Shown: in pieces, positions 16,501-23,921 of the stretch
Layout of the letters: each line of letters opens with the position of its first letter
Numbering within the stretch: the first letter of the stretch is position 1
Origin: a virus
DNA length: 41,197 nt
Reading direction: 5' to 3' (one strand)
Virus record (IMG/VR): IMGVR_UViG_3300048585_000168
Span: 1-41,197 of that record
Translations under genes and position numbers: made by a program
The notes under the pieces: model-generated
Databases searched by the model: none
Seen by the model: only the letters and a program-made list of their open reading frames with translations
Told to the model about the DNA's origin: nothing

Positions 16501-17127
16501 ATCGGCGAGGAGCAAGTTCTGCCGGCCGAGTTCTTGAACCTCAGCCGTGGTCTTGCCGATCGCGTCACCGATGACGGCATACGCGTTGACGCCGACCTCT
16601 GAGAGCTGACGAGCTTCGTCACCCTCGAGGAATCCACGTCCTTGAATCTGACCGATGGCTCGGGCGAGCTGCGTCGCGCCTGCCTGGCCACGACCGAGGG
16701 CGATGGCGGCCAGGTTGATGTTCTCGGCGAGTTCGAGCGCGTCATCCTTCGCCACGCGAAACGTGAGCAACAGTGACGTGGTCCGCTGCAAACCTTCGAT
16801 GTCGAAGATCGGTTGCTCCAACGACAACTCGCCGAACTCACGAAGCAGTCCAAGTGCTTCATCGGCTGACCCTGTCAGAGCCGTGAAGAGCGCAGTCGCC
16901 TGCTGACCGGCAACGTTGAATGCGGCACCAGCACCGATCAACTCCGTGGTGATGATGGCTGCAGCCGTCTTTGCCGCGAATGCGGCCGCATCGAGGGCGC
17001 TACTCAGGGCGCCGCCGATCAGATTGGCGGCTTGAACTCCTGCGCCGCCCAATCCCGAGATCGAGTTTCGGGCAGAGTTGGTATCAGCGCTGACCTCAAA
17101 GAACAGATCGCCGATCTTGACTGCCAT
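13588..17127 (-). CDS. tail tape measure protein
   Basis: At 1179 residues this is the longest protein of the window, as expected for the tape measure. It begins MAVKIGDLFFEVSADTNSAR, a standard opening. The TP901-type block follows (FNVAGQQATALFTALTGSADEALGLLREFG...LSEVGVNAYAVIGDAIGKTT, about 70-190). Hydrophobic stretches lie in the middle (around 445-500), and a long helical Glu/Ala/Lys-rich region covers roughly 600-1090. The proline-rich end is extended. Length sets tail length; at about 0.15 nm per residue one would expect a tail near 175 nm, which is inference from the known ruler relation. Start and stop overlap neighbours by four bases. Confidence 0.9.
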   Translation of the reverse strand: MAVKIGDLFFEVSADTNSARNSISGLGGAGVQAANLIGGALSSALDAAAFAAKTAAAIITTELIGAGAAFNVAGQQATALFTALTGSADEALGLLREFGELSLEQPIFDIEGLQRTTSLLLTFRVAKDDALELAENINLAAIALGRGQAGATQLARAIGQIQGRGFLEGDEARQLSEVGVNAYAVIGDAIGKTTAEVQELGRQNLLLADVVLPILNDYLEQTFGPVAQTALKTYGVQAQGLRNVLTGIGSALVEPFIGRSGGGVIVDFLTDVREELLGVVSVAEDGSFELTGALAPLTEVVEALAEGFSVLGDSFVDGLSGLGDSGALDSFASGLASAIPGIVSGIQSLVSGVIDFGQAVNNAISDDFLDGVLTSFGLLFDFGSKALPIIADGFVSLVAIVTELSGTFQPLTNAIIAFASPVILDLLTAIADALGLIADNTGLILSAASVWVAWKGALLIAEVATASFVSVTLSALSAQLLTIAAQAGLALAAFGALTATNSAFNEGPSWLNEDVPFYEAPFQAAGRASFALFGGDRGAVEEIDNFEAARAAANDFNLSLLDNAETFADARAQALEYANGLGIAEDNAADFANIVALAWNDAAEAQERASRGSAINVPDVFEERIPGLQEFIDNLTLAEEGLRRVYLESVGFVDIPAVEDAADAIKLFEDAADRAWEALDRLLTADAGATVDDFLRGLAGAGEDLTDALNIGGVLGDLEVSGVLGDVTSQARDVIRTLVEDYGLSLDEIETLFRERGFTAVIEEITKLNKGAADSVDPLIAAYGDLGVELDVVKDAVGRLQERRDNELEKQIDVVTAALEEAKAAAEDAKKAFDDYFLGGTGGLQGAIDDLVLDIPSIGSNIEDALRTGGVQGEAGIRQALSGLGSSLGNIFELGLKEGLSPQQIIDRLGPVYGSIQQDLSGALNRISSLDWSEGFTPAAAAEIEAWLAGILDPSQISGVFNNLARTEGAISGLEAQLDALQAEKRIDVVFSKEQVQAEIDAIQVEVPVDPVVSEEAGKALYDAIQTELERDDLRVAIDDGLLTQQILDAAREAQNQIDLELDSRLIFDKNVLLATADFIGGQFGGAFREAIVKIFNQPATLGEAIFGPTPAVPPMIAAPTSSNVAINNNIVIQGTSSPRTTASEVIAASSAAAGSGGRYDPSKYNNNYVPRLGQNTPV

Positions 17128-17447
17128 CAGGACTCTTGTTTCTTCTTCCCGAGCGCCACTTGGAACATGGCGAGCTCATGGGATACTACCTCGTCTGACA
17201 CCCTGTTGGCCATCCCCGGCAATGGGCGCATCAGATCGTCTTTGAGTTTGTCGACGCCCTTCTGCGAGGCGTCCTTCGTCAAGTAGTGCCAGACGACATT
17301 CAATGCCCGCCGGATGGGCAACTTCCAGACCTCAACTTGGTTGGTTGTTGCCCATCCGTCGAACTCATCTCCGACGGCGACGGCGATCAGCCGGACCGCC
17401 GCCTCGTAGGGCGGTTGCTGCTCTGAGCGAGCAAGTATCGCGCGACC
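17127..17447 (-). CDS. tail assembly chaperone 2 (frameshift extension ORF)
   Basis: This frame is open from 17447 to the stop at 17127 and overlaps the 3' end of the preceding chaperone gene by about 60 bases in the -1 frame. It encodes EQQPPYEAAVRLIAVAVGDE...QVEVWKLPIRRALNVVWHYLTK, typical of the second tail chaperone in siphoviruses, but has no ATG or GTG at a sensible place. A TTG at 17321 would give only 64 residues. The expected product is therefore a fusion made by a programmed frameshift before the stop of the first ORF. I see no perfect slippery heptamer in the overlap. Listed as the full open stretch, not as a precise protein. Confidence 0.65.
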   Translation of the reverse strand, partial: GRAILARSEQQPPYEAAVRLIAVAVGDEFDGWATTNQVEVWKLPIRRALNVVWHYLTKDASQKGVDKLKDDLMRPLPGMANRVSDEVVSHELAMFQVALGKKKQES

Positions 17448-17716
17448 TCATTGAGCTGCTCGAGATCGAAGTCGTCGTCGGGATCTTGCAAGCGCTCGAG
17501 GATTCGCTCGGCTTCATCGCCGAGACCATCACTGACCCAGTTCAGCAGGTCACGGGCGCTGTCATTGTCGGTGGTCTGCTTGTCCAGACCGGTTGACGCG
17601 ACAACACTCATGATCAGCCCTGCTCGTTTGGGCGGTGTGAAGTGGAACTCCTCACCGTCCAACATGAAGACGATTGTTTCCTTCTCCCGCTGCTTGGTCG
17701 TGAATTCCTTGACCAT
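17387..17716 (-). CDS. tail assembly chaperone 1
   Basis: The 109-residue protein lies directly before the frameshift ORF and the tape measure gene, the universal position of the first tail chaperone. It starts VKEFTTKQREKETIVFMLDGEEFHF, a beta segment as in other actinophage chaperones. A helical, strongly acidic part follows (LLNWVSDGLGDEAERILERLQDPDDDFDLEQLNEVARYLLAQ). ATG 17716 was chosen over upstream codons because GGAGGG precedes it at good spacing. The ORF ends in an arginine-rich tail that would be replaced in the frameshifted product. Confidence 0.75.
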   Translation of the reverse strand: MVKEFTTKQREKETIVFMLDGEEFHFTPPKRAGLIMSVVASTGLDKQTTDNDSARDLLNWVSDGLGDEAERILERLQDPDDDFDLEQLNEVARYLLAQSSNRPTRRRSG

Positions 17717-17726
17717 GACCCTCCAT

Positions 17727-18155
17727 CTACTCAGTTGTACGGACAACCGGAGCTGCACTGGTGAATACCAATCGCCTGCCGGCTCTCTCAATTCCAGATA
17801 GTATCAACTTTCTCGGCGGTGTGGAACCTGGATGGTTGACCGACTGGCCGTAGAACATCTTGTTCTGTCGTTCCCAGAAGAACACGAGCGCCGGTGCTCC
17901 CTTCGCCGAGATCCTATGCGGTTTGGTCGCCTTCACCGTCACGTTCGCAAACGTGCCACGAGATCCCTGATTGATCGTCGTCACCACGGGCCACCAAGCG
18001 CCGCCAGCGCGTTCACGGAACACGCCCTTGATCTCCTTGGTGACGTTTCCGGCGAATCCAGAAACGACGCGGCCGACAGTGCCATTCCGTCCCAGAAGTT
18101 CTTCGTCCAACGCGCGCTTGTCGATGCGAACTCGGACGTTGACCTTCGCCGACAT
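17727..18155 (-). CDS. HK97 gp10-like head-tail/tail completion protein
   Basis: The 142-residue basic protein resembles HK97 gp10-family neck proteins. The N-terminal strand VNVRVRIDKRALDEELLG and the helix FAGNVTKEIKGVFRERAGG come first. The segment VTVKATKPHRISAKGAPALVFFWER and a terminal PPRKLILSGIERAGRRL helix complete the pattern. The conserved 'KPHRI..K.....FFW' block is common in this family. Start ATG 18155 overlaps the upstream stop (ATGA). It lies between the connector genes and the tail chaperones, where such proteins are normally encoded. Confidence 0.7.
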   Translation of the reverse strand: MSAKVNVRVRIDKRALDEELLGRNGTVGRVVSGFAGNVTKEIKGVFRERAGGAWWPVVTTINQGSRGTFANVTVKATKPHRISAKGAPALVFFWERQNKMFYGQSVNHPGSTPPRKLILSGIERAGRRLVFTSAAPVVRTTE

Positions 18156-18661
18156 CAGGAATCCGGACCGCAGGCGCAACCGTTGTCACGCAGCTGAACG
18201 GTCCAGACACCGCCAACGCATCCACCCTGCGGAGGCGTAGCATCCCACTGGCCCAGAATGATGTCCTTGTGCTCCACGGACCAGCAGCACATGATCGCTC
18301 GTCGAAGCGCGAGCCGGTCGTCGTACTGCTGTTGCGCGTCGGCCGTGATCAGTTCGGCATCAGGCGGTTGACCGTCATCGCCAACTACGCCTTGCGCGCA
18401 CCGAACGATTCCCAATTCGAGTGTCTCAGTGAACGGCGTTGCGCACGTGATTGGTTCACCGGTTGGCACAGGCCAGCCCGGTTGCTCGGTCGTGTGCCCG
18501 ATCCAGAGCTGCCCGTTGCTGATGTTCCCAGCAGCGTCTTGCGTCACCGAGCAAATGTCGTGAGGTGCTTCCGGGCCGGGATGCCAGAACTTCCGGCACA
18601 CGGGAGGATCGACGAGTTCATCAGCGCAGTCGAGCAGCTCAAAGATCGTTTCAGGACTCAC
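18155..18661 (-). CDS. head-tail connector or tail terminator, cysteine-rich
   Basis: The 168-residue protein starts at GTG 18661 with GGGAG upstream, overlapping the end of the adaptor gene by 11 bases. It contains about eleven cysteines and the blocks TLELGIVRCAQGV, QYDDRLALRRAIMCCW and PPQGGCVGGVWTVQLRDNGCACGP. I associate these with actinophage neck proteins lying between the adaptor and the gp10-like protein. It could be the head-tail stopper or the tail terminator; the sequence does not decide which. Cytoplasmic assembly makes disulphides less likely than metal binding, but that is inference. Confidence 0.55.
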   Translation of the reverse strand: MSPETIFELLDCADELVDPPVCRKFWHPGPEAPHDICSVTQDAAGNISNGQLWIGHTTEQPGWPVPTGEPITCATPFTETLELGIVRCAQGVVGDDGQPPDAELITADAQQQYDDRLALRRAIMCCWSVEHKDIILGQWDATPPQGGCVGGVWTVQLRDNGCACGPDS

Positions 18662-19433
18662 TGCACTCCCAGGTTGTGAATCGCTGCGGAGTCAGATCAG
18701 GACTCGATACGGAGCTGGCCTGCCACGGACCCATACGAAGGTTGGTCGTGTACGTGGTGATGAAGTCGTCGATCTCCCAGATGCCGGTGCCACCGACTCC
18801 GAGATTCTGGAAGTTGTCGAGGATGGCGACTGTCAATCCCTGGCGCTGAACGGTCGAGACTCGCTTGGGGAGTCGGCAACTGTTGTCCTTGCAGATGCCC
18901 TTCGCGTACTCGCAAGCGAGAATGCCCGCGATGAACCCGCCACCGGCCGGTACGGGTTCGCCCTTCAGGTACGTGACCTGCCAGGTTCCTTCTTCTGTCG
19001 GAGGCTCACCGAGGTTCTGGCACTTGGGCCACTCACCGCCATCAATGCGAACGAGACGGTTGTAGTTGTCGACGCGAACGGAGCAGAGGTCGAGTTCTTC
19101 GCCATCGATCAGAATCTCAGTGGGTTCGGCGATGGGGCCTGGGAGGATGATCTCGCTGACGCTCCGGCACGAACATCCGTGTGAGCAATTCCCGCAACCG
19201 AGGTCAATGTACCGACCGCCAGCGATGGGATAGTTCCACATCCAGCCACTGTCGGTTGCGCACGACTTCTTGCAGGGGCGATACGAGACCGGACAAGCAC
19301 CGAACCGGCGATTGGTCCACTCCCAAAGACGATTCACGGCGTGCTGACGAACCGCCTCTTGCAATTCGTCGCTGAGGCTTGTCAGCGCGGTACAGTCATC
19401 GCAATCGATGACCTCCCAGTCACATGGCTGCAT
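18651..19433 (-). CDS. head-to-tail adaptor, cysteine-rich
   Basis: The 260-residue protein matches the large actinophage head-to-tail adaptor type. A helical start (LSDELQEAVRQHAVNRLWEWTNRRFGACPVSYRPCKKSC) comes first. CGNCSHGCSCRSVSEIILPGPI and ILIDGEELDLCSVRVDN then form the beta core. TWQVTYLKGEPVPAGGGFIAGILACEYAKGIC, CRLPKRVSTVQRQGLTV and GIWEIDDFI follow. About sixteen cysteines are present. Its position before two further neck genes agrees. No Shine-Dalgarno is evident at ATG 19433, and 47 bases separate it from the glycosyltransferase stop. An imperfect hairpin (around 19445-19467) lies in that gap. Confidence 0.75.
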   Translation of the reverse strand: MQPCDWEVIDCDDCTALTSLSDELQEAVRQHAVNRLWEWTNRRFGACPVSYRPCKKSCATDSGWMWNYPIAGGRYIDLGCGNCSHGCSCRSVSEIILPGPIAEPTEILIDGEELDLCSVRVDNYNRLVRIDGGEWPKCQNLGEPPTEEGTWQVTYLKGEPVPAGGGFIAGILACEYAKGICKDNSCRLPKRVSTVQRQGLTVAILDNFQNLGVGGTGIWEIDDFITTYTTNLRMGPWQASSVSSPDLTPQRFTTWECSES

Positions 19434-19480
19434 GCGGGCATACTAACACCACTGGCCGTGGTATTACATAGCCACGAGGA

Positions 19481-21670
19481 TCACGTCTCGCCCACCGAAG
19501 TGAGTTTGGTGTCTGATCCAGCGCGAGGGCCACCATCTTCGCTGAGTAGGGCAATCATGGCCTCAGGATTCGGTTGGGCATTTCTGGGCACTGCGGACCG
19601 AGCGAGGGCGGCTGCAGTACCCGCTGGTGGGATCTTCCCAGCAGCCTGGCAGTAGCGGATGATCAACTTCACGTGCGGGTCGTCCTTGCGCATACGAACT
19701 TCCTTGCCGGCGGCATGCGCATGGAACCAATGGATGGCCGGACCGTCAACTCGCTGAACTCCGCCGCCCAAGCAATCAGCAGCGAGATCGAATGCGCGAT
19801 CCTCCAAGCCCCACGCCTCGAAGCGCTCATCGTACCCGCCGATCTGCTCCCACAACTTCTTGGAGATCGCTGACGCGCCAGAGGCGTGATTCCGTTGTCG
19901 ACGAGCGGTACGTGACAGTGCGTGAGCGTCAACAGTGCCGGCGGCCATGGCATCCTTCGTCTGCCGACTACCGAGTCGCGAATATGTCGTGAATGCGTGA
20001 GTCAGTTGATTGGTTTGGTGCGCGGTCGTCAATGCCGTGACGAACTGAGCCATCGGCACCCACGTGTCAGCATCGGCAAAGAAGAGAACATCAGCACCTG
20101 CCTCAAGCGCTTGCCGGGCCGCATCGTTTCGCATAGCGGACCTACTCGAGCCGCTGCCGATGAAGATCGGTGCTCCGATGCTCTGCCACCATGCCGTGCA
20201 CCAATCGTACGAGAGTTGACGCCATCCGTCACCTGGAGTCCACGGGATACAGACCGCGATGTTGACGTCCGATGGCGGTCCTTCGCGAAGTGGCTTGACC
20301 GCCTCAACCTGTGGCGTTGGGATCTGCCGTTGACGCGGCGCGCCCCGCTGCTTCGAGGCGAGTTGTTGCTTCTGAGCATCCGTGCCCCAACTGTGATGCC
20401 ACTTGTGCTCCATGAAGACCCATGGCAGGTGGTGGCTTGTGCCGAGCTTCCTCTTCTCCAGGTAGTGTGCTGGGTAGAAGGCACCAGGCGGGAACAGCAC
20501 GACATCGTCGCGGCCTGGAAGAATCTCGGTCGTCCCGCCCGGACCTGAGTGCCAAGCATCCTGTCCGCCTTCGATCGCCTCACGAGCGCGGCCGATGAGT
20601 TCCATGAATGCATGATGTCCTTTGGCCGCTCCGAGGACTGCATCAGGGACGACCCTCTCATCTTCCCATCCGGCGAACGCTGGAAGGTTCAGCAACGGCT
20701 CGAGCGTGCGGTATGGCTCAACGTCGCTGTCCACGTAGATGCCACCATTCGAGAACAGCGCCTCAAGGCGAATCAGACCCGCCTTCTGTGCTCCGTTCTG
20801 GCACTTCGCGAACAGATCACCAGTCATCGGCCAATCAGCCGGGTCAATTGGTTCTCTGTACGTGCGGAGATCCCAATCTGGGTTCAGTTCGCCGAACCGC
20901 TGCCACCACGTCTCAACTTCGTCACTGGTGTGCTCTGGGACGGTCCGATGAAGAATCCGAGGGATGGTCCCGATGGGAGCGTCATCGTCAACACGTCCGA
21001 GCAGACGCAAGATACGCTCGGGTTGCCACCGGACTGCTTCATAGCGACGCTTCAGTGACTGGTTCCTCTTGTACGTGAACGATGCCCTTGACGCCTCAGG
21101 CGAAACGGGATGGTGCAGGTGGAAGCAATCGCCTGGGATGGTCTGGACGGGAAGACCACTGATTGCCTCGATGGCGATGTGGAATGCGGTGTCTTCGAAC
21201 CCCCAGCCGACGAAGCGCTCATCGAATCCGCCAACGACGTCCCATGACGTTCGTGAGACGGCCACGGCGCAGCTCACGCTGTCACGCCATGTCTTACGGA
21301 TCATCCCGCTGCGCTTCCAATTGCCTTTGTCACCAGCGAGAATGCGCTTGGTCGCCGACTCTGTGAGCATGTGACGGTGTGTGTGCGCGACGACCAGACC
21401 GCCAGTTTGAACAGCCAGATCGAGCGCCTTGCGAACGCAATCTGGATCACTGATGGTGTCACTGTCGATGATCAGTGCCACGTCCCAATCTCCGGCCTTC
21501 TCCGAGGCGCGGTTAATGGCGGCAGAGCGATTGAACGGACCTTCGTTGTGATGCCCCTCGAACATCTCCATGTCAGGGTACTTCTCCAACCAAATCTCTC
21601 GGCAGTGCAACCACAACTTGTCGCGCCATCCGTTGTCGTCACGGCGCGGGACCAGAATGACCGCTCTCAT
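19481..21670 (-). CDS. three-domain glycosyltransferase
   Basis: The 729-residue protein has three glycosyltransferase-A type domains in a row. Residues 1-225: a GT2/GalNAc-transferase-like domain with LIIDSDT (DxD at 69-71) and GGFDERFVGWGFEDTAF (147-163). Residues about 236-425: a Gly_transf_sug-like domain with IPRILHRTVP, GLIRLEALFSNGGIYVDSDVEPY (DxD at 314-316) and HHLPWVFMEHKWHHSW. Residues about 468-690: a second GT2-like domain with FFADADTW (533-535) and GGYDERFEAWGLEDRAF (611-627). All three DxD metal sites are intact. It lies in the virion operon next to a methyltransferase, so virion proteins are the likeliest acceptors; modified DNA is an alternative. The start overlaps the methyltransferase stop. 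Confidence 0.85.
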   Translation of the reverse strand: MRAVILVPRRDDNGWRDKLWLHCREIWLEKYPDMEMFEGHHNEGPFNRSAAINRASEKAGDWDVALIIDSDTISDPDCVRKALDLAVQTGGLVVAHTHRHMLTESATKRILAGDKGNWKRSGMIRKTWRDSVSCAVAVSRTSWDVVGGFDERFVGWGFEDTAFHIAIEAISGLPVQTIPGDCFHLHHPVSPEASRASFTYKRNQSLKRRYEAVRWQPERILRLLGRVDDDAPIGTIPRILHRTVPEHTSDEVETWWQRFGELNPDWDLRTYREPIDPADWPMTGDLFAKCQNGAQKAGLIRLEALFSNGGIYVDSDVEPYRTLEPLLNLPAFAGWEDERVVPDAVLGAAKGHHAFMELIGRAREAIEGGQDAWHSGPGGTTEILPGRDDVVLFPPGAFYPAHYLEKRKLGTSHHLPWVFMEHKWHHSWGTDAQKQQLASKQRGAPRQRQIPTPQVEAVKPLREGPPSDVNIAVCIPWTPGDGWRQLSYDWCTAWWQSIGAPIFIGSGSSRSAMRNDAARQALEAGADVLFFADADTWVPMAQFVTALTTAHQTNQLTHAFTTYSRLGSRQTKDAMAAGTVDAHALSRTARRQRNHASGASAISKKLWEQIGGYDERFEAWGLEDRAFDLAADCLGGGVQRVDGPAIHWFHAHAAGKEVRMRKDDPHVKLIIRYCQAAGKIPPAGTAAALARSAVPRNAQPNPEAMIALLSEDGGPRAGSDTKLTSVGET

Positions 21671-22305
21671 CTCTCAAATTCTCCAATCCAGACCGCGTCT
21701 GCCCATGGTGTTGACTTGCCGTACCGTTCCCACCAGATTGAGTCCGCCTGGTGCCACGTGCTCCCTTTGCACTCCCATCGACCGGTGGCAACGGTCTCGT
21801 ACCAGAGACCTCCGCCGCGCATCATCACGCACTGTCGTTTCAACCAACCCGGACCCCAATAGCCGGAGAGGATCGCGTAGTCGAGTCCGGGGTTGGACCC
21901 GAAGGGAACAGTGATCAGCATCTTGCCGCCATGTGTCAAGCATCGGTACAGATGACTCACTGCCAACATGGCTCCGTGTACATCACGTTCCTCAGGAGGG
22001 TCCCAACGAACATGCTCGAGTGTGCTGATGGCGAAGATGAAGTCGTACTCACCCTTGATCTCGAAGACGTCGAGGTTCTCCACGCCTTCCGCCTCTTCGT
22101 ACGCATCCACGATTCGCCGAGGAACCAGATCGGGGAAGTAGTGTTCGAGCACATTCCCAACTTCCAGACCACGACCCATCGAATGCTCAGCAAGCCAATG
22201 CATCAGAATCGGAATCTCAACAGCCCGCTCATTCAAGAGCGTGGTGTTGTACTCGTGGTCGAACAGCGGCAACTCTTGATTGTGGTACTTGAACGTGTCA
22301 GCCAT
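21667..22305 (-). CDS. class I SAM-dependent methyltransferase
   Basis: The 212-residue protein has the Rossmann pattern of SAM methyltransferases. The glycine loop strand is GRGLEVGNVLEHYFP (44-58), an acidic strand follows (VENLDVFEIKGEYDFIFAISTLEHV, about 75-99), and then the post-motif CLTHGGKMLITVPFG. The FAISTLEHV block is typical of O- or N-methyltransferases acting on sugars or small metabolites. It is coupled to the glycosyltransferase gene (ATGA overlap), so methylation of a transferred sugar is a reasonable inference. The ATG at 22305 has no good ribosome site. A TACTAT box eight bases before it could give a leaderless transcript, but its -35 is poor. Confidence 0.75.
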   Translation of the reverse strand: MADTFKYHNQELPLFDHEYNTTLLNERAVEIPILMHWLAEHSMGRGLEVGNVLEHYFPDLVPRRIVDAYEEAEGVENLDVFEIKGEYDFIFAISTLEHVRWDPPEERDVHGAMLAVSHLYRCLTHGGKMLITVPFGSNPGLDYAILSGYWGPGWLKRQCVMMRGGGLWYETVATGRWECKGSTWHQADSIWWERYGKSTPWADAVWIGEFER

Positions 22306-22326
22306 CGAGAGTCATAGTACCATCAT

Positions 22327-22366
22327 GACAAACGGCCTCACTACTTGCGCGGTGAGACCGTTTGTC
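22327..22366 (-). terminator. hairpin after major tail protein gene
   Basis: Two 15-base arms (22327-22341 and 22352-22366) with a 10-base loop form a strong stem 35 bases after the major tail protein stop. In RNA from the minus strand all 15 pairs form, one being U-G; in plus-strand RNA the same position is an A-C mismatch. This supports action on the late transcript. No U-tract follows, as in many actinobacterial terminators. It probably reduces read-through after the abundantly needed capsid and tail genes. Confidence 0.75.
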
Positions 22367-22400
22367 TGGGGTCAGGCAGCGGGAGCCTGAATCAGTTGCG

Positions 22401-23096
22401 TCAGCTGGCGGGGACGGCTTCGCAGCCGCAGAAGGCGTCCGGAGCTGGGACCGAAGTCCACTGGAGATGCGCGTGCACGTCGTTGGGCACGGGGTCGATC
22501 AGCGGGCCTGCGGTGTTCAACGCGTCTTGCGCAACGACGTCGTACGGGCCTGCGCCCCAGTTGCCGTTGCCCTTGGTGTAGCCGGCGACCGTGAAGGTCA
22601 CTGCGTCGTTCTGGATCGTGAAGTCGCCGAGGGCGCCGGGGATGATGAAGGGGAAGAGGACGTAGCCGAGGCTGTCCACTTCCTCTGAGCCCTCTTCGGG
22701 GCAATCGACGCCGGGAACGCCCATCCAGACTTCGAGCGCGTAGCCGAGGTCGTTGACGCCCTGAACCGTCTGGAAGCCGACGATGTCGTCGTTCCAGTCG
22801 ACGACCGTGTTCGCCTTGGTCACCATGGCCATCAACGACGGATCGACTTCGCAGAACTCGATCGAGAGGTTGTGGCCGACGAAGACGTCCGGAGCGCGGA
22901 GTCGGTAGCAGAGGTCACCGTTCGCGTTCAGCGGCTGGATGCTCGTGCCGGTGATCGTCTCGCTGGAGACGGACACCTGGATGAAGCCCGAGCTGACGAC
23001 CTGACCACACGGGTCGTCAGTGGGGTTGCCGCAGTTGTCGAGTTGGGTGACTCGAAGGCGACGACCCTGGGCGAATGGGAAACATTGTGTTGCCAT
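22401..23096 (-). CDS. major tail protein
   Basis: The 231-residue protein has the pattern of actinophage major tail tube proteins. GRRLRVTQLDNCGNPTDDPCGQVVSSGFIQVSVSSE forms the first strands. LSIEFCEVDPSLMAMVTKANTVVDWN is the conserved 'IEFC-VDP' block. YALEVWMGVPG, GDFTIQNDAVTFTVAGYTKGNGNWGAGPYDVV and a VHAHLQWTSVPAP ending complete it. ATG 23096 was chosen because GGAGG lies about nine bases upstream. It is followed by the strong hairpin at 22327-22366, fitting a highly expressed structural gene. Its place before the connectors instead of after them is unusual. Confidence 0.8.
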   Translation of the reverse strand: MATQCFPFAQGRRLRVTQLDNCGNPTDDPCGQVVSSGFIQVSVSSETITGTSIQPLNANGDLCYRLRAPDVFVGHNLSIEFCEVDPSLMAMVTKANTVVDWNDDIVGFQTVQGVNDLGYALEVWMGVPGVDCPEEGSEEVDSLGYVLFPFIIPGALGDFTIQNDAVTFTVAGYTKGNGNWGAGPYDVVAQDALNTAGPLIDPVPNDVHAHLQWTSVPAPDAFCGCEAVPAS

Positions 23097-23098
23097 GA

Positions 23099-23917
23099 TC
23101 AAGAGCCTCCAGGAATACAGGCGGGGACGGTGAATGATGCGGAGAGATTGAGGCACGGATCGAATGCCGCGAGGCCGACCCGCTGTTGGAATGCGGCGTC
23201 CGTGTTGACCCGCCAACCATACGGGCGAGCGCCAGTGACGCCGTCCGTGAGCAGGTAGGCATCGCCGAGGGCGGCGAACACCGAGCCTGTTGCCCAGATC
23301 GTGATGGTCGTCTCGTCACCGTCGGTCTCAACCGGATACCCCGGGCTGATGATCCACGGAAGACCACCGGCCGAGTAGTAACTCTCGGACATCACGCCAG
23401 CCTCAGCGAGGAAGGCAGCCGCTCGCATCGGAGCGTGGAGCATGACTTCTGCTCCGAATCCGAGGTCGGCGGCGGCCTGCTCAAGGCAGGATACGGCGTT
23501 CACGATCGACAAGCCAACCGTTGTTGGGTCGTAGTCGGCGTGAGCAATGTTCTCTGCGTCAGCGAAGGACGGATTGGACGAACCGATGCCGGTTGCCAAC
23601 GAGCGACCGAGTGCCCACTCCGATGTTGCTTCCAGGCGGTTGGCTGCGATGTCGACGGTACCGACCTTCGAGAGCATTGAGCAAGCCGCGCTCTGAGCGA
23701 TGAAGATCGGTTCGAAGACGTTGTCATCTCCGGGCCGGGTCTCGGTTCGGTCCGTGACTGCGCAAGGACCTGTGATCTGTGGTTCCGAGCATCCCGTCCC
23801 GCGGAAGGAGACTCCATGCTCCCAACCATCTGGCAACGGGTACGCATTCGCGAGGAGGCCCCCACGAATCCGAAACCCGTTGCCCAGGTCTACGCGTTCG
23901 ACGAGAAGATCAGTCAT
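23099..23917 (-). CDS. virion structural protein next to major capsid gene
   Basis: The 272-residue protein starts at ATG 23917, four bases after the capsid stop (AGGCGACTGCGC lies upstream, a weak ribosome site). It contains HGVSFRGTGCSEPQITGPC, a helical stretch AANRLEATSEWALGRSLATG, LSIVNAVSCLEQAAADLGFGAEVMLHAPMRAAAFLAEAGV, and a C-terminal beta part with TTITIWATGSVFAAL. The middle and end (MLHAPMRAAAF..., ITIWATGSVF) recall the P/A-domain region of capsid-type proteins, so a capsid accessory or minor capsid role is possible. I do not recognise a family. Its tight placement between capsid and tail-tube genes supports a structural function. Confidence 0.6.
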   Translation of the reverse strand: MTDLLVERVDLGNGFRIRGGLLANAYPLPDGWEHGVSFRGTGCSEPQITGPCAVTDRTETRPGDDNVFEPIFIAQSAACSMLSKVGTVDIAANRLEATSEWALGRSLATGIGSSNPSFADAENIAHADYDPTTVGLSIVNAVSCLEQAAADLGFGAEVMLHAPMRAAAFLAEAGVMSESYYSAGGLPWIISPGYPVETDGDETTITIWATGSVFAALGDAYLLTDGVTGARPYGWRVNTDAAFQQRVGLAAFDPCLNLSASFTVPACIPGGS

Positions 23918-23921
23918 GAGA

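Noticed and set aside
19445-19467. Hairpin between glycosyltransferase and adaptor genes
   Set aside because: The stem (ACCAC/GTGGT with partial extension) is short and imperfect and no U-tract follows, so it is mentioned only in the adaptor entry.
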